Of a stretch of DNA of 64,000 nt, positions 8,279 through 16,760 are shown piece after piece. Every line of letters begins with the position of its first letter. The first letter of the stretch is position 1. The stretch is from Candidatus Heimdallarchaeum endolithica. GTDB taxonomy: Archaea > Asgardarchaeota > Heimdallarchaeia > Heimdallarchaeales > Heimdallarchaeaceae. Under the pieces are notes generated by a model. That model was not told where the DNA came from, searched no databases, and saw only the letters and a list, made by a program, of their open reading frames with translations. The position numbers were made by a program, and so were the translations under genes. The stretch spans positions 1,876,571 through 1,940,570 of the forward strand of contig CP084167.1 of the NCBI GenBank assembly GCA_021513715.1, read 5' to 3'.

Positions 8279-9495
8279 TAGTACTTCCGCAATAACTTAG
8301 ACTATCTCACCTCCATACAAACTTGAGCGTAAACACCTCAAGGTGAAATAGAGCGTAACAGGTCTTGAGCGTTTCAAGAGCGGTTTGTCAGACGGGGGAG
8401 TGAAAAAAGGAGGGATAACAGAAGAGCGAAAACAGACATATAAAGCGAGACGAGAAGAGAAAAACAAAGATACAAGAACCTGACGGTGGCATTATTCGTA
8501 GTTGTAGAAACACTAATACTCTTGAGAAGACGGTAGGACGTCTCTATACCCCACCGATGACAATAATCGTAGATCTGTTGCTCTGAAGAGATATGCCAAC
8601 TGATACACACAAACCAATCTTTCCGCTTTGGGAGCCAATAAGCATGCAACATAACTTCTGTAGTTTCACCTTGTCCACTTTTCATAGTGTAAGGAACAGA
8701 AGTTATTTTACCTGTTTTAGGAAAGGTTTCCAGGTATGACCTAATCTTCTTATTTTTCCGCGCTCCAATGACGAAAGGAATAGTGTAGGCTTGTAGTAGT
8801 TTCACTACTTCAACAGAATAAAAACCTCTATCTGCATACAACACCTTTATGCTCTTGTTTTTAAGACTAAACTTATTGAAGAGCGATTCTAATAGTCCCT
8901 CTTTAGAATCAAAAGTTGACACGGGAAATGCACCTAAAGGAAGAGCACCATAAGATGATTTGACTGTTGACACCGTGATATATCGATAAAACCATTCATT
9001 TTTATACTGGTGAATATATTCATCTCTTCTTTTCCCATAATATCGTATGTCCATCGTGTCTACTGCTAGTATTAATGGACTCTTTATTTTCTTCTTTCTT
9101 TTCAATAGTTCCCCACACTGCTGAAATGAAGAGATGAAAACCTCTGATATGCTATTTATATCCAATTTGTTCAAGTGATAACGTATTGTATCCCCGTCTT
9201 TAGTCGAAAATTGTTCAGCTGACTGCTCGATAGATGTTTGTTCCACCACTGCTCCCAAGACGGTCTTCTTAACTTCTTCTTTTGTTTCTCCTCTTTTCCT
9301 CTGTCCTTTGTGCGGAAAATCCATCTTTCTTATCCAGTGACAAACTTTTATACTTGTTTTCCTATCTTCTCTTGTGGGTTGAAAGCGTTTTTCTAAAAAA
9401 CTTTTGACCGATTTTAATAGGTTGAAGTTACAGTGTTTCATACTATTATTGTCGGGCTTTCAACCCATAACTTTTACTATAATTCGGAAGTACTA
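8279..9495 (-). mobile_element. Complete IS4/ISH3-like insertion sequence
   Basis: A 1217-base element with one transposase gene. The 11-base terminal inverted repeat TAGTACTTCCG lies at 8279-8289 and, inverted, at 9485-9495. A 6-base direct repeat ATAGAA flanks it (8273-8278 and 9496-9501), as expected of target duplication. Repeats, flanks and transposase are all intact, so the insertion looks recent. It sits between the oxidoreductase and the Trm9-like gene. Confidence 0.85.
8374..9441 (-). CDS. DDE transposase, IS4/ISH3-like
   Basis: 355 residues. DDE triad: Asp in AVDTMDIRYYG, Asp in LYADRGFYS, Glu in RWGIETSYR, the last spacing typical of the IS4 superfamily; the overall form resembles archaeal ISH3 transposases. 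The N-terminal third is a likely DNA-binding region (KDGDTIRYHLNKL). The C-terminus is hydrophobic (LCFSLLVSLYMSVFALLL), as often seen in this group. No frameshift is visible. Confidence 0.85.
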   Translation of the reverse strand: MKHCNFNLLKSVKSFLEKRFQPTREDRKTSIKVCHWIRKMDFPHKGQRKRGETKEEVKKTVLGAVVEQTSIEQSAEQFSTKDGDTIRYHLNKLDINSISEVFISSFQQCGELLKRKKKIKSPLILAVDTMDIRYYGKRRDEYIHQYKNEWFYRYITVSTVKSSYGALPLGAFPVSTFDSKEGLLESLFNKFSLKNKSIKVLYADRGFYSVEVVKLLQAYTIPFVIGARKNKKIRSYLETFPKTGKITSVPYTMKSGQGETTEVMLHAYWLPKRKDWFVCISWHISSEQQIYDYCHRWGIETSYRLLKSISVSTTTNNATVRFLYLCFSLLVSLYMSVFALLLSLLFSLPRLTNRS

Positions 9496-9501
9496 ATAGA
9501 A
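9496..9501. repeat. Target-site duplication, right copy (ATAGAA)
   Basis: Direct repeat of 8273-8278, on the other side of the insertion sequence. Confidence 0.75.
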
Positions 9502-9532
9502 AAAGTTAATTCAACAAGAAGATAGGGAATGT

Positions 9533-10261
9533 TTAATGTTTTTGTAATAAAACAAATATATTATCAGACCCAGATTTTCCGCCAAGAATAGAAATATCTA
9601 CGATCTTAAAACCAGCTTTTTTTATTAACTTAATTAATTCACGGCGGGAAAAAAGATGATAATAACGCTTAGCAATTACTTTTCCTTCAGAATTTTTCCA
9701 AGGCAAGTAATAATCACCAAACCTCCAATTAGCATTAAACAATTTCTTAATTGGAAATACTGCTAAATCAAAAATCATCTTAAGGCGTGTATCTTTTTTC
9801 CATTTATACCAAACTGAAAGGATAAGAAAGCCGTTTTCATCTAATATCTTTTTTATTTCTGTAAATGTGCTAATAACATCCACTCGATTATCCAAGTGAT
9901 GTACTGCAGCAATCAGCAAAACTAGATCATATGATTTTTCTCTAAAAGGTAAAGAAGTCATCTCTAAATTAACTAAATGATTAGCAGAGTTTGGTGATAG
10001 TACTGATTTTTCTAAAAGTTTAAAGGACAGATCACACAATATGAATTGTTTTTTAAATTCTTGAAATAAAATTAAATTTCGCCCATTTCCTCCTCCAATA
10101 TCACATATAAGTTGTATTCTAGACAAATCAATTAAATTGAAGATTTTATGTAAATATTCTTTAAAATCTTTCCAAGGTTTACGCTTTGTTCGAGTATAAT
10201 ATTCACTAATTGTGGAATATGCAGACATTAGATTATCTAGATTTGATTTATTATTTGACAT
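9533..10261 (-). CDS. Trm9/ABH8-like SAM-dependent tRNA methyltransferase
   Basis: Class I methyltransferase. SAM motif I CDIGGGNGRNL (about residue 50 from the chosen start), motif II region DLVLLIAAVHHL. The C-terminal stretch FGDYYLPWK...RYYHLFSRREL resembles eukaryotic Trm9/ABH8, which finishes mcm5U at the tRNA wobble position. The frame opens at 10309, but the ATG at 10261 (MSNNKSNL) gives a normal N-terminus. Substrate by family resemblance only. Divergent from the emc3-like gene at 10377. Confidence 0.7.
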   Translation of the reverse strand: MSNNKSNLDNLMSAYSTISEYYTRTKRKPWKDFKEYLHKIFNLIDLSRIQLICDIGGGNGRNLILFQEFKKQFILCDLSFKLLEKSVLSPNSANHLVNLEMTSLPFREKSYDLVLLIAAVHHLDNRVDVISTFTEIKKILDENGFLILSVWYKWKKDTRLKMIFDLAVFPIKKLFNANWRFGDYYLPWKNSEGKVIAKRYYHLFSRRELIKLIKKAGFKIVDISILGGKSGSDNIFVLLQKH

Positions 10262-10376
10262 ATGAAGCACTGAAATCAGTAGGTTTTTCTTATAAAAAAA
10301 AGGAATCATAAGGTTTTTAATTTAATCATTCTCGTTAAAAATAACGAAATAAAATAACGGAAAGAGGATTATTAAA

Positions 10377-11003
10377 ATGGGATTTTGGTCTGACTGGTTG
10401 GATGCTATCGCGCGATGGATTTCCAGCAATAATTGGAATCAATTACCGCAATCCGTGCTATTTATCACACTTACTAGTATTTCTATTTCAGCGTTTTCTG
10501 CAATAATTACAAAATTGTTAATTGATACAGAATCACTTAACGAAGACATGCAAAAAATAAACAAATGGAATCAAAAAAGAAAAATGGCAATGGAAAGAGC
10601 AGACAAAAAATTATGGTTAAGCGTCAAACGAGAGGAAGATGCAATAAAACGTTTACAACAGAGTATGATGATGAAAAGAATGAAACCAATGTTAGTTACA
10701 TTTATTCCATTCATGGTTATCTTTGCAATCCTAAGAAGAGCTTTTAATGGTCACTATTATGCGTGGATACCATTCAATATGGGTAAATTTCCATGGATTG
10801 GTAAGACACCATGGAGTGAACAAGTAACTTATGATGGACATGTTTATTCAAAAATCAGTTTTACATTCTGGTATTTTCTATCTAGTTTCGCATTTGGTTC
10901 ACTAATATCTCGTATATTAGGAACAAACCCTCAAGGAGCGGTAAGCACAGATAGTAAGAAAAAGTCGAAAACAACTAAAAAAACGGTTAAGAAAAATAAA
11001 TAA
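10377..11003 (+). CDS. EMC3/TMCO1-type membrane insertase (DUF106)
   Basis: 208 residues, Oxa1/YidC/EMC3 superfamily as found in archaea. Transmembrane segments: about 27-47, about 110-125 and about 160-178. A cytosolic coiled coil between the first two (MQKINKWNQKRKMAMERADKK) is typical. The tail is lysine-rich and cytosolic, where it could meet ribosomes. It begins the conserved emc3-rpl34e-cmk-rpl14e-cbf5 cluster. In many archaea secY and adk come just before it; here they do not. Confidence 0.85.
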   Translation: MGFWSDWLDAIARWISSNNWNQLPQSVLFITLTSISISAFSAIITKLLIDTESLNEDMQKINKWNQKRKMAMERADKKLWLSVKREEDAIKRLQQSMMMKRMKPMLVTFIPFMVIFAILRRAFNGHYYAWIPFNMGKFPWIGKTPWSEQVTYDGHVYSKISFTFWYFLSSFAFGSLISRILGTNPQGAVSTDSKKKSKTTKKTVKKNK

Positions 11004-11076
11004 GCAAGAATTTCTTGTTTATTTATAAAACTAATCTTTCCACTGACAAACTTAACAATTGATTTTGTCATCAAAA

Positions 11077-11087
11077 TATATATTTAA
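11077..11087 (+). promoter_or_regulatory. TATA-like element before rpl34e
   Basis: ATATATATTTA-type stretch about 60 bases upstream of the rpl34e ATG; suggests its own promoter within the cluster. Confidence 0.35.
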
Positions 11088-11142
11088 AAATAATCTTCTT
11101 TCCATGGAAGTATAGTATTCAGAAATAAAAAGAGGATTTTCA

Positions 11143-11400
11143 ATGAGACCTAATTTGAGAGTTAGTAAAAAACGCATAGTTCGAACCCCTGGTGGTGTTC
11201 GCGTTAAGAGATTAAAGAAAAAAACAAGTAAAGCTCATTGCGGAGAATGCGGTGCTGTTCTAAGTGGAGTTGCTTTTGGCAATCAGAGTGAAGTTAGAAA
11301 ACTTCCCAGGTCCAGGAGATTACCTTCAAGAGTTCATGCTGGTTATCTTTGTCCTGAGTGTTTAAAGAAAAAGATTAAAGCAAAAGTTAGAAGCATATAG
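11143..11400 (+). CDS. rpl34e: Ribosomal protein L34e
   Basis: 85 residues, large-subunit protein eL34. Basic N-terminus (RPNLRVSKKRIVRTPGG), zinc-binding CGECG near residue 36 and CPEC near residue 74. AGAGGA lies 8 bases before the ATG. Length and order match archaeal eL34. Upstream of cmk, as in most archaea. Confidence 0.95.
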   Translation: MRPNLRVSKKRIVRTPGGVRVKRLKKKTSKAHCGECGAVLSGVAFGNQSEVRKLPRSRRLPSRVHAGYLCPECLKKKIKAKVRSI

Positions 11401-11425
11401 CTGATTTAATAATTAGGTGTAACCT

Positions 11426-11950
11426 TTGCCAATTATTGCTATCTCTGGACAACATGGTAGCGGTAAAACAACCGCAGCAAAATTGTTAGCAGAAAGTCTT
11501 AATTATAAATACCTTTCTGCAGGTTCTATTTTTAGAGAAATGGCAGAAAAAGAAGGTTACACCTTAGAAGAATTTACAGCACTTGCAGAGAAGAATACTT
11601 CAATTGATGAATATATAGATAAAAAAACTGTAGAAATTGCAAAATCTGAAAAAGATTTGATTGTTGATGCGCAACTAGCTGGTTGGTTACTTAAGGATAT
11701 TGCAGATCTTTCAATTTGTATTTCTGCAAGTTTTGATAAAAGAATAGAACGTATTGCAAAAAGAGAGAACAGAACAATTGAAGAGGTTCTTAAAGAAACA
11801 AAAACTAGAGAAAAATCAGAAAAAGAGCGATATGCTTCATTATATTCTTTTGATTTAAGTGATTTAAGTATTTATGATTTAATAATTAATACTGATCGAT
11901 TAGAAGCACATACAGTTGTAAAGATAATATTGTCAGCAATAAAAGAATAA
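11426..11950 (+). CDS. cmk: Cytidylate kinase, archaeal type
   Basis: 174 residues. Phosphorylates CMP and dCMP with ATP. P-loop GQHGSGKTT at residues 7-15, then YKYLSAGSIFREMA, the NMP-binding region. LIVDAQLAGWL precedes the lid with KRIERIAKREN. The start is TTG at 11426, after AGGTGT. 25 bases after rpl34e, probably co-transcribed. Confidence 0.92.
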   Translation: MPIIAISGQHGSGKTTAAKLLAESLNYKYLSAGSIFREMAEKEGYTLEEFTALAEKNTSIDEYIDKKTVEIAKSEKDLIVDAQLAGWLLKDIADLSICISASFDKRIERIAKRENRTIEEVLKETKTREKSEKERYASLYSFDLSDLSIYDLIINTDRLEAHTVVKIILSAIKE

Positions 11951-12073
11951 AATAAAATTATTCTATTTTCAATTAAACAAAAATTTTTTCATAGAAATTC
12001 ATTCATAAAAAATATTCTCAAATTTCAGAATCTTTTAATATATACTCTTATTGTAGGACTTAACCAAACAATT

Positions 12074-12104
12074 ATCCACTAATTGTTAATTAATTAGTGT
12101 GGAT
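12074..12104 (+). promoter_or_regulatory. Stem-loop in the rpl14e leader
   Basis: ATCCACTAATT (12074-12084) pairs with AATTAGTGTGGAT (12092-12104) apart from a two-base bulge. It ends 18 bases before the rpl14e ribosome-binding site at 12123-12129. Possible protein-binding or processing site. Confidence 0.4.
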
Positions 12105-12134
12105 TAGTTGGTGACAATTAATCGAGGTGCAAAA

Positions 12135-12410
12135 ATGACAGCAATTCAAATTGGAAGAATAGTTGTAAAAACAGCAGGCCGAGAAGCTGGTAAAAAAGCT
12201 ATTATTGCAGATTTAATTGATCAGAATTATGTTTTAATTACTGGTCCTAAAGATTTAACAAAAGTACGAAGAAGAAAAGTAAACGTTGGACACATTGAGT
12301 TAACTGATAAACTTGTTTCCATTAAGCGCGGTGCTTCTGATGATGAAATAATAAAAGCGATAGATGAAGCCGGCCTTACTGATTTTATGAAAGAGGAAAT
12401 TATTCCTTAA
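12135..12410 (+). CDS. rpl14e: Ribosomal protein L14e
   Basis: eL14, large subunit. MTAIQIGRIVVKTAGREAGKKAIIADLID is the conserved N-terminal KOW-like barrel (shown here across a family-wide pattern). The frame opens with GTG at 12108, but ATG at 12135 follows GAGGTG at a good distance and matches the usual protein start, giving 91 residues. Next to cbf5, as in other archaea. Confidence 0.93.
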   Translation: MTAIQIGRIVVKTAGREAGKKAIIADLIDQNYVLITGPKDLTKVRRRKVNVGHIELTDKLVSIKRGASDDEIIKAIDEAGLTDFMKEEIIP

Positions 12411-12413
12411 TTA

Positions 12414-12441
12414 AATAAAAATGTATCACTACATTTTTATT
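12414..12441 (+). terminator. Perfect 12-bp hairpin between rpl14e and cbf5
   Basis: 12414-12425 pairs perfectly with 12430-12441 around the loop TCAC. It begins 4 bases after the rpl14e stop and is followed by a T-rich stretch. Either a terminator/attenuator or an RNA-processing hairpin separating the two genes. Confidence 0.45.
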
Positions 12442-12469
12442 ACTTTATTCTTTTTATTTTTCGCGAACA

Positions 12470-14989
12470 GTGATTTATATGACACTAATTTTTGAACCAC
12501 AAGAGATAGAGCTAATAGACGAAACCATTCCTACTATAACACTATCTTCTGAAACAACAGACTATCGTTATGGAAAATCACCATTAAATAGATCAATTGA
12601 GGAACTTCTCAATTATGGTATTATCAATTTAGATAAACCACCAAATCCAACAAGTCACGAAGTCGTGAGTTTTGTAAAGAAAATTTTAGAAATTCCTCGA
12701 GCTGGACATTCTGGTACTCTTGACCCTGCAGTTACTGGTGTCTTACCTATTGCCCTAAATAAAGCAACAAGAATTCTGGATACTTTACTTTTAGCAGGAA
12801 AGGAATATGTTTCTATAATGCAAGTACATCAAGACATCCCTCATGATAAAATAAAGGAAGTTATGCTTGAATATGTTGGAGAAATCTTCCAGAGACCCCC
12901 AATTAGAGCAAGTGTAAAAAGAGTTCTAAGAAAACGTAAAATCTATGAATTGAAAATTTTGGAAATAGATGATCGCTTAGTATTATTCAAAATGTCATGC
13001 CAAGCAGGAACATATGTACGAAAACTGTGTTTACATCCAACAACGCAAATTTTAACTAAGAATGGTTCAATATCTATCACAGATTTTTATAAGAATCCAA
13101 CAATAGTTCTTACTTTTAATGATGGTAAGGTGGTTGAAAAACCCCCTTCTGCTGTTCAAAAAATCAAGGCACCATCACAATTAATAAAGATAACAATGGA
13201 ATCTGGTATTAGTTTTATAGCAACACCTGATCATGAGATGCTTAAGTCCACTTTAGATGGATATGTTATGACTGAAGTTAAAGACTTAAAAAAGGGAGAC
13301 TATTTAGTAAAAAGTTTGAATTATCATCTACCAAATAAGAAACTGATAATAGCGGATTTGCTGGACGATGAGTTCTTAATTGACCAACAAAAACTTAAGG
13401 AAAAATGCAAAGAGGCTTTTATTCAAAAATATGGCAGTATAAGAGCTATGAGTGAGGCTTTAAGAATTGATAGAAAAGTGTTTTACTCTGATTCTAGAAT
13501 CGCAATTAAAATTAAACATCTAAAATTGGCAGGAATATATGATAAAGTCAAAAAAAACATTCATCGCTTCAAATTCACAAAAGGCATGACTGTAGATTTG
13601 AAGAATCTTAATGACGAGTTCTTTTATTTATTGGGTTTAATAGCTTCGGATGGAAATAATACAAAGGAAAAAGGTACTGTCCGCTATACGAGGATTATGT
13701 TTCACAATAAAGAAAAAGCACTAATTGACAAATTCATTGAAATTTGTGAGAGACTATTTCCTAATGTACATTATACAGTGAAAAAACATGAAAATGATAT
13801 TTGGGGTGTTGTTACCTCAAATTCTTTAATGGCGTCCATAGCAGCTTCATTAGGGATAAAAAGTCCCAAAAAACATTCAGATTTTTCACCTTTGCTTTAT
13901 ATTGAACCGATACTTCTAAAAGCATACTTGAAAGGTTATTTTGATGGAGATGGTTCAGCTTATTATAAGAAGTATCCTAATCACATTAAAACACGAATAT
14001 CCTTGTTTACATTTAGTGAAAAAGAAGCAGTAGTTCTTCATAAAATCCTCCTCAAATTGAGTATTGAAAATAGAATCTTCTCAAGGACACGAACCAAAAA
14101 AGGAAAAGTAGAAGTTTATTATGAAGTATCTATAGAGATAATTGGAGCTCAACATAAATTCATTAAAGAAATTGGTTCAAATCATCCTAATAAAATGAGA
14201 ATACTGGAGAAAATAAGATCAATTGAACAAGAACATGAATATGGAAACAACTATCATGTGGGATTGCATTTTAATAAAATGTTATCTGAAAATAAGACTG
14301 AGCTAAAAAGAATAATGGGAGGAAATTTAAGCAGACTATTGGGAAAAAACATACCTGTCACTAGAAGATTTTACAAACGAGCTTCTTCTTTCGTGAATCT
14401 ACCTTCACTTGATGATTTCATTATCGAAAAAATAGAGAAAATAGAAACTGTCGACAGCTGTGATTATGTTTATGATATGACAGTGCCAAACACACACAAT
14501 TTCCTTATTGAAACTGGATATGTGTCTTCAAACTGTCACGACATAGGTCAATCTTTAGGTTGTGGAGCCCATATGAAAGAACTGCGAAGAATAAGAACGG
14601 GACCATTTACAGAGGAAACTTTCTTGTCCACTTTACATGACCTTTATGACGCTTTTATGTGGTATAAAGAAGAAAAAGATGAAATCCCACTGAGAAATAT
14701 TATTTTGCCTATGGAGTTTGCAGTAAAACATTTACCAAAAATTTATGTTAAAGACAATGCAGTAGACACTATATGTCACGGAGCACCTGTTGCTTTACCT
14801 GCAATTTCCAAAATAACTACAAATTTCAAGGAAGGAGATACAGTAGCAATTCACACGCTAAAAAACGAATTAGTAGCTTTAGGAGATGCTCAAATAGATG
14901 CAACTAAACTAGAAAAAATGGATTCTGGCCTTATTGTTAAAACAAAAAGAGTTCTAATGCCAACAGGCACATACCCCAAATCAAATTAA
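12470..14989 (+). CDS. cbf5: Cbf5 tRNA/rRNA pseudouridine synthase with an intein
   Basis: Catalytic subunit of H/ACA RNPs, also able to make tRNA pseudouridine 55. TruB-type domain with catalytic Asp85 in GHSGTLDPAVTG; C-terminal PUA domain (LPKIYVKDNAVDTICHGAP). 839 codons, of which 502 are an intein between GTYVRKL and CHDIGQSLG; the spliced protein is 337 residues, normal for archaea. GTG at 12470 or ATG at 12479 begins it. Nop10, a partner, is encoded at 62365-62544. L7Ae and Gar1 are not in the window. Confidence 0.95.
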   Translation: MIYMTLIFEPQEIELIDETIPTITLSSETTDYRYGKSPLNRSIEELLNYGIINLDKPPNPTSHEVVSFVKKILEIPRAGHSGTLDPAVTGVLPIALNKATRILDTLLLAGKEYVSIMQVHQDIPHDKIKEVMLEYVGEIFQRPPIRASVKRVLRKRKIYELKILEIDDRLVLFKMSCQAGTYVRKLCLHPTTQILTKNGSISITDFYKNPTIVLTFNDGKVVEKPPSAVQKIKAPSQLIKITMESGISFIATPDHEMLKSTLDGYVMTEVKDLKKGDYLVKSLNYHLPNKKLIIADLLDDEFLIDQQKLKEKCKEAFIQKYGSIRAMSEALRIDRKVFYSDSRIAIKIKHLKLAGIYDKVKKNIHRFKFTKGMTVDLKNLNDEFFYLLGLIASDGNNTKEKGTVRYTRIMFHNKEKALIDKFIEICERLFPNVHYTVKKHENDIWGVVTSNSLMASIAASLGIKSPKKHSDFSPLLYIEPILLKAYLKGYFDGDGSAYYKKYPNHIKTRISLFTFSEKEAVVLHKILLKLSIENRIFSRTRTKKGKVEVYYEVSIEIIGAQHKFIKEIGSNHPNKMRILEKIRSIEQEHEYGNNYHVGLHFNKMLSENKTELKRIMGGNLSRLLGKNIPVTRRFYKRASSFVNLPSLDDFIIEKIEKIETVDSCDYVYDMTVPNTHNFLIETGYVSSNCHDIGQSLGCGAHMKELRRIRTGPFTEETFLSTLHDLYDAFMWYKEEKDEIPLRNIILPMEFAVKHLPKIYVKDNAVDTICHGAPVALPAISKITTNFKEGDTVAIHTLKNELVALGDAQIDATKLEKMDSGLIVKTKRVLMPTGTYPKSN
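13028..14533 (+). other. Intein in Cbf5 with LAGLIDADG endonuclease
   Basis: Residues 187-688 of the precursor. Splicing motifs: first residue Cys (CLHPTTQIL), block B ATPDHEML, block F YDMTVPNTHNFLI, end GYVSSN followed by Cys. The residue before the final Asn is Ser, not the usual His. Two dodecapeptide endonuclease motifs look intact: LLGLIASDG (about residue 388) and LKGYFDGDG (about residue 490), both with acidic residues. Probably still mobile. It interrupts the conserved RKL-CHDIG stretch. Confidence 0.93.
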
Positions 14990-14998
14990 AAGATAGGA

Positions 14999-15613
14999 TT
15001 ACTTATTAATTTTTGAAAGAATTATATTTTTGAATATTTTATATGAAATATCAAAAGTATGAAAAGGCCATAATCTATCTTCTGTTATTACTATTCTTTC
15101 ACTTAATGCAATGGCATTTCCGATCCCAAGGACAATTTCTCTTTCATCTCTACTTACAAAATTATCCCAAACTGCTAAATCTTTATCTTCTTTTGTTTTT
15201 TCGCGATATTTACCTGAAACTTGAAATCGATCAGGATTTTTCACCCGTAAGAATCGTGTTTTTTGGCTTGCATGAAAACCTAAAACTGTTACATTTTCCT
15301 TTCCAAACCTTTTTTTTGTGTATTCGATTTCAGATGGAGATTTAACTCCATTTAAAACCAAAGCACTAGAATCACAATAAATATTCTCTTCAGCATCAAG
15401 AATTGTTCTAGCAAAAGCTACAGGGTCTTTTGATAAAAGATCTTTTATTACCATTGTGGTATTTTGATGATTAACCTCTAGTTTTCTTCTCTTAAGTTCA
15501 TGGTAAACAGCATGTCCTGTTTCAACCATTGGTATATTTTCCTCTTCACGAAGCCTGTGTCCGTGTGATGACTTACCGCTTAGTTGAAATCCTACTAAAA
15601 TAAATACCTTCAT
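14999..15613 (-). CDS. P-loop nucleotide-kinase-like protein (UPF0200 type)
   Basis: 204 residues. P-loop GFQLSGKSS at 8-16, then MVETGHAVYHELKRR. The later motif NFVSRDEREIVLGIGNAIALSERIV matches the conserved RDxRE...GI...I stretch of archaeal dephospho-CoA-kinase/adenylate-kinase-like UPF0200 proteins. Substrate unknown. Convergent with cbf5, 9 bases between the stops. Confidence 0.7.
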   Translation of the reverse strand: MKVFILVGFQLSGKSSHGHRLREEENIPMVETGHAVYHELKRRKLEVNHQNTTMVIKDLLSKDPVAFARTILDAEENIYCDSSALVLNGVKSPSEIEYTKKRFGKENVTVLGFHASQKTRFLRVKNPDRFQVSGKYREKTKEDKDLAVWDNFVSRDEREIVLGIGNAIALSERIVITEDRLWPFHTFDISYKIFKNIILSKINK

Positions 15614-15874
15614 CTTTTACAATGTAGGGATTGAAGTTCAATCAAAAGTTTTTCGGAAATCAACTTTATTTTTGGGCATCTTTTTGTCTGTAAGCCAATG
15701 TTGCTCTTTTAAAAATTCAGATAATAAGAATTATTCGCTCATTAAACATATGAGAAGGTTGAAACCTCAACTATGAAGAAATGTTTTATAATTAGATTTT
15801 ACATTTTTAGTTGAGCAATAATCATAATGTTTAAATTATGAATTACAAGAATAAAAATAATCTCTATAGAGTTT

Positions 15875-15984
15875 GCCAGGATACTCAAGCGGTAAGAGGT
15901 ATGCCTGGAGAGTATTAAATCAAGGTTTACCCATTAAGCATATGCCTTTATGGCTCCGGGGTTCAAATCCCCGTCCTGGCTCCA
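15875..15984 (+). tRNA. tRNA-Ser(GGA) with a 26-base intron
   Basis: Acceptor GCCAGGA (15875-15881) pairs with TCCTGGC (15974-15980). D stem CTC/GAG, anticodon stem TATGC/GCATA, T arm CGGGG-TTCAAAT-CCCCG. A variable arm with a GCC/GGC stem makes it type II. Intron 15910-15935; removal leaves loop CTGGAAA, anticodon GGA. The intron ends pair (TGG/CCA, GTA/TAC) around 3-base bulges, as archaeal splicing endonuclease needs. CCA is encoded. The discriminator base is T, unusual for Ser, so identity is less certain than the gene itself. Confidence 0.75.
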
Positions 15985-16024
15985 TTTTAAAGAAGAGACA
16001 TACTCTAGATGTCTTTTTTAGATA

Positions 16025-16747
16025 TTATATAACAAACTTAAACGATTTCTGATAGGATCTAAGAATATCTATTGTCTCAATAGTTGTCGACTTCGCCACA
16101 ATTTCTGGTAATTGGCTAGTTATCCAATTTAAAGTATCATCAAGATTTTTTCTCATTTCAGGATCAGTTTTTTTGAATATATCTACAAGGGCATCAAAAT
16201 CTACTTTTTCAGAGGAAGAGATAACATATATCCACTGCTTTAATGTATCTACTCTTTGAGATGGATAAATGAAACTTAAAGAATTATCGTTTTTAGAATA
16301 GCTCACTAGTCCTTTGATTTTTACAGGCATTAAAGAAATAAATTTCGAACCTAAGAGAGATCTGAAAAGAATACTAAGAATCTGCTCTCTTGATGGAATG
16401 CGTAGGCGAGTAGAAACAAATTCATAATTAATTAAAGTTGTTGCAAAGTAAAAATACTGATTATTTTGATTAATACTCAAAGCACAGAAATCATCTAGTT
16501 TGTTATGCAAATCGCCTAATTCTACTTGAAACTTAACGCTAACGAAGTCAATATCATCAGTAACAACCTTCTTCAAAAAATTATCTAGTTCTCCTTCAAT
16601 AATTAGATCATCACATGAAGCAGTAAAACGACGGTCAAAGATTCTTCTTATTACAACCTTTTCACCTTCAAGTGCATCATATATTCGTTCTAAAGTAGAA
16701 TTAGACAACTTTTTTTGATTCATACGTATCATTATTGTTTTTACCAT
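16025..16747 (-). CDS. Hypothetical protein downstream of DNA polymerase B
   Basis: 240 residues, no motif I recognise. Mixed alpha/beta look, no membrane segment or signal. Begins 13 bases after the polymerase stop, same strand, so probably co-transcribed with it. A replication-linked role is only suggested by position. Confidence 0.6.
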   Translation of the reverse strand: MVKTIMIRMNQKKLSNSTLERIYDALEGEKVVIRRIFDRRFTASCDDLIIEGELDNFLKKVVTDDIDFVSVKFQVELGDLHNKLDDFCALSINQNNQYFYFATTLINYEFVSTRLRIPSREQILSILFRSLLGSKFISLMPVKIKGLVSYSKNDNSLSFIYPSQRVDTLKQWIYVISSSEKVDFDALVDIFKKTDPEMRKNLDDTLNWITSQLPEIVAKSTTIETIDILRSYQKSFKFVI

Positions 16748-16760
16748 ATCATTTCACCAT

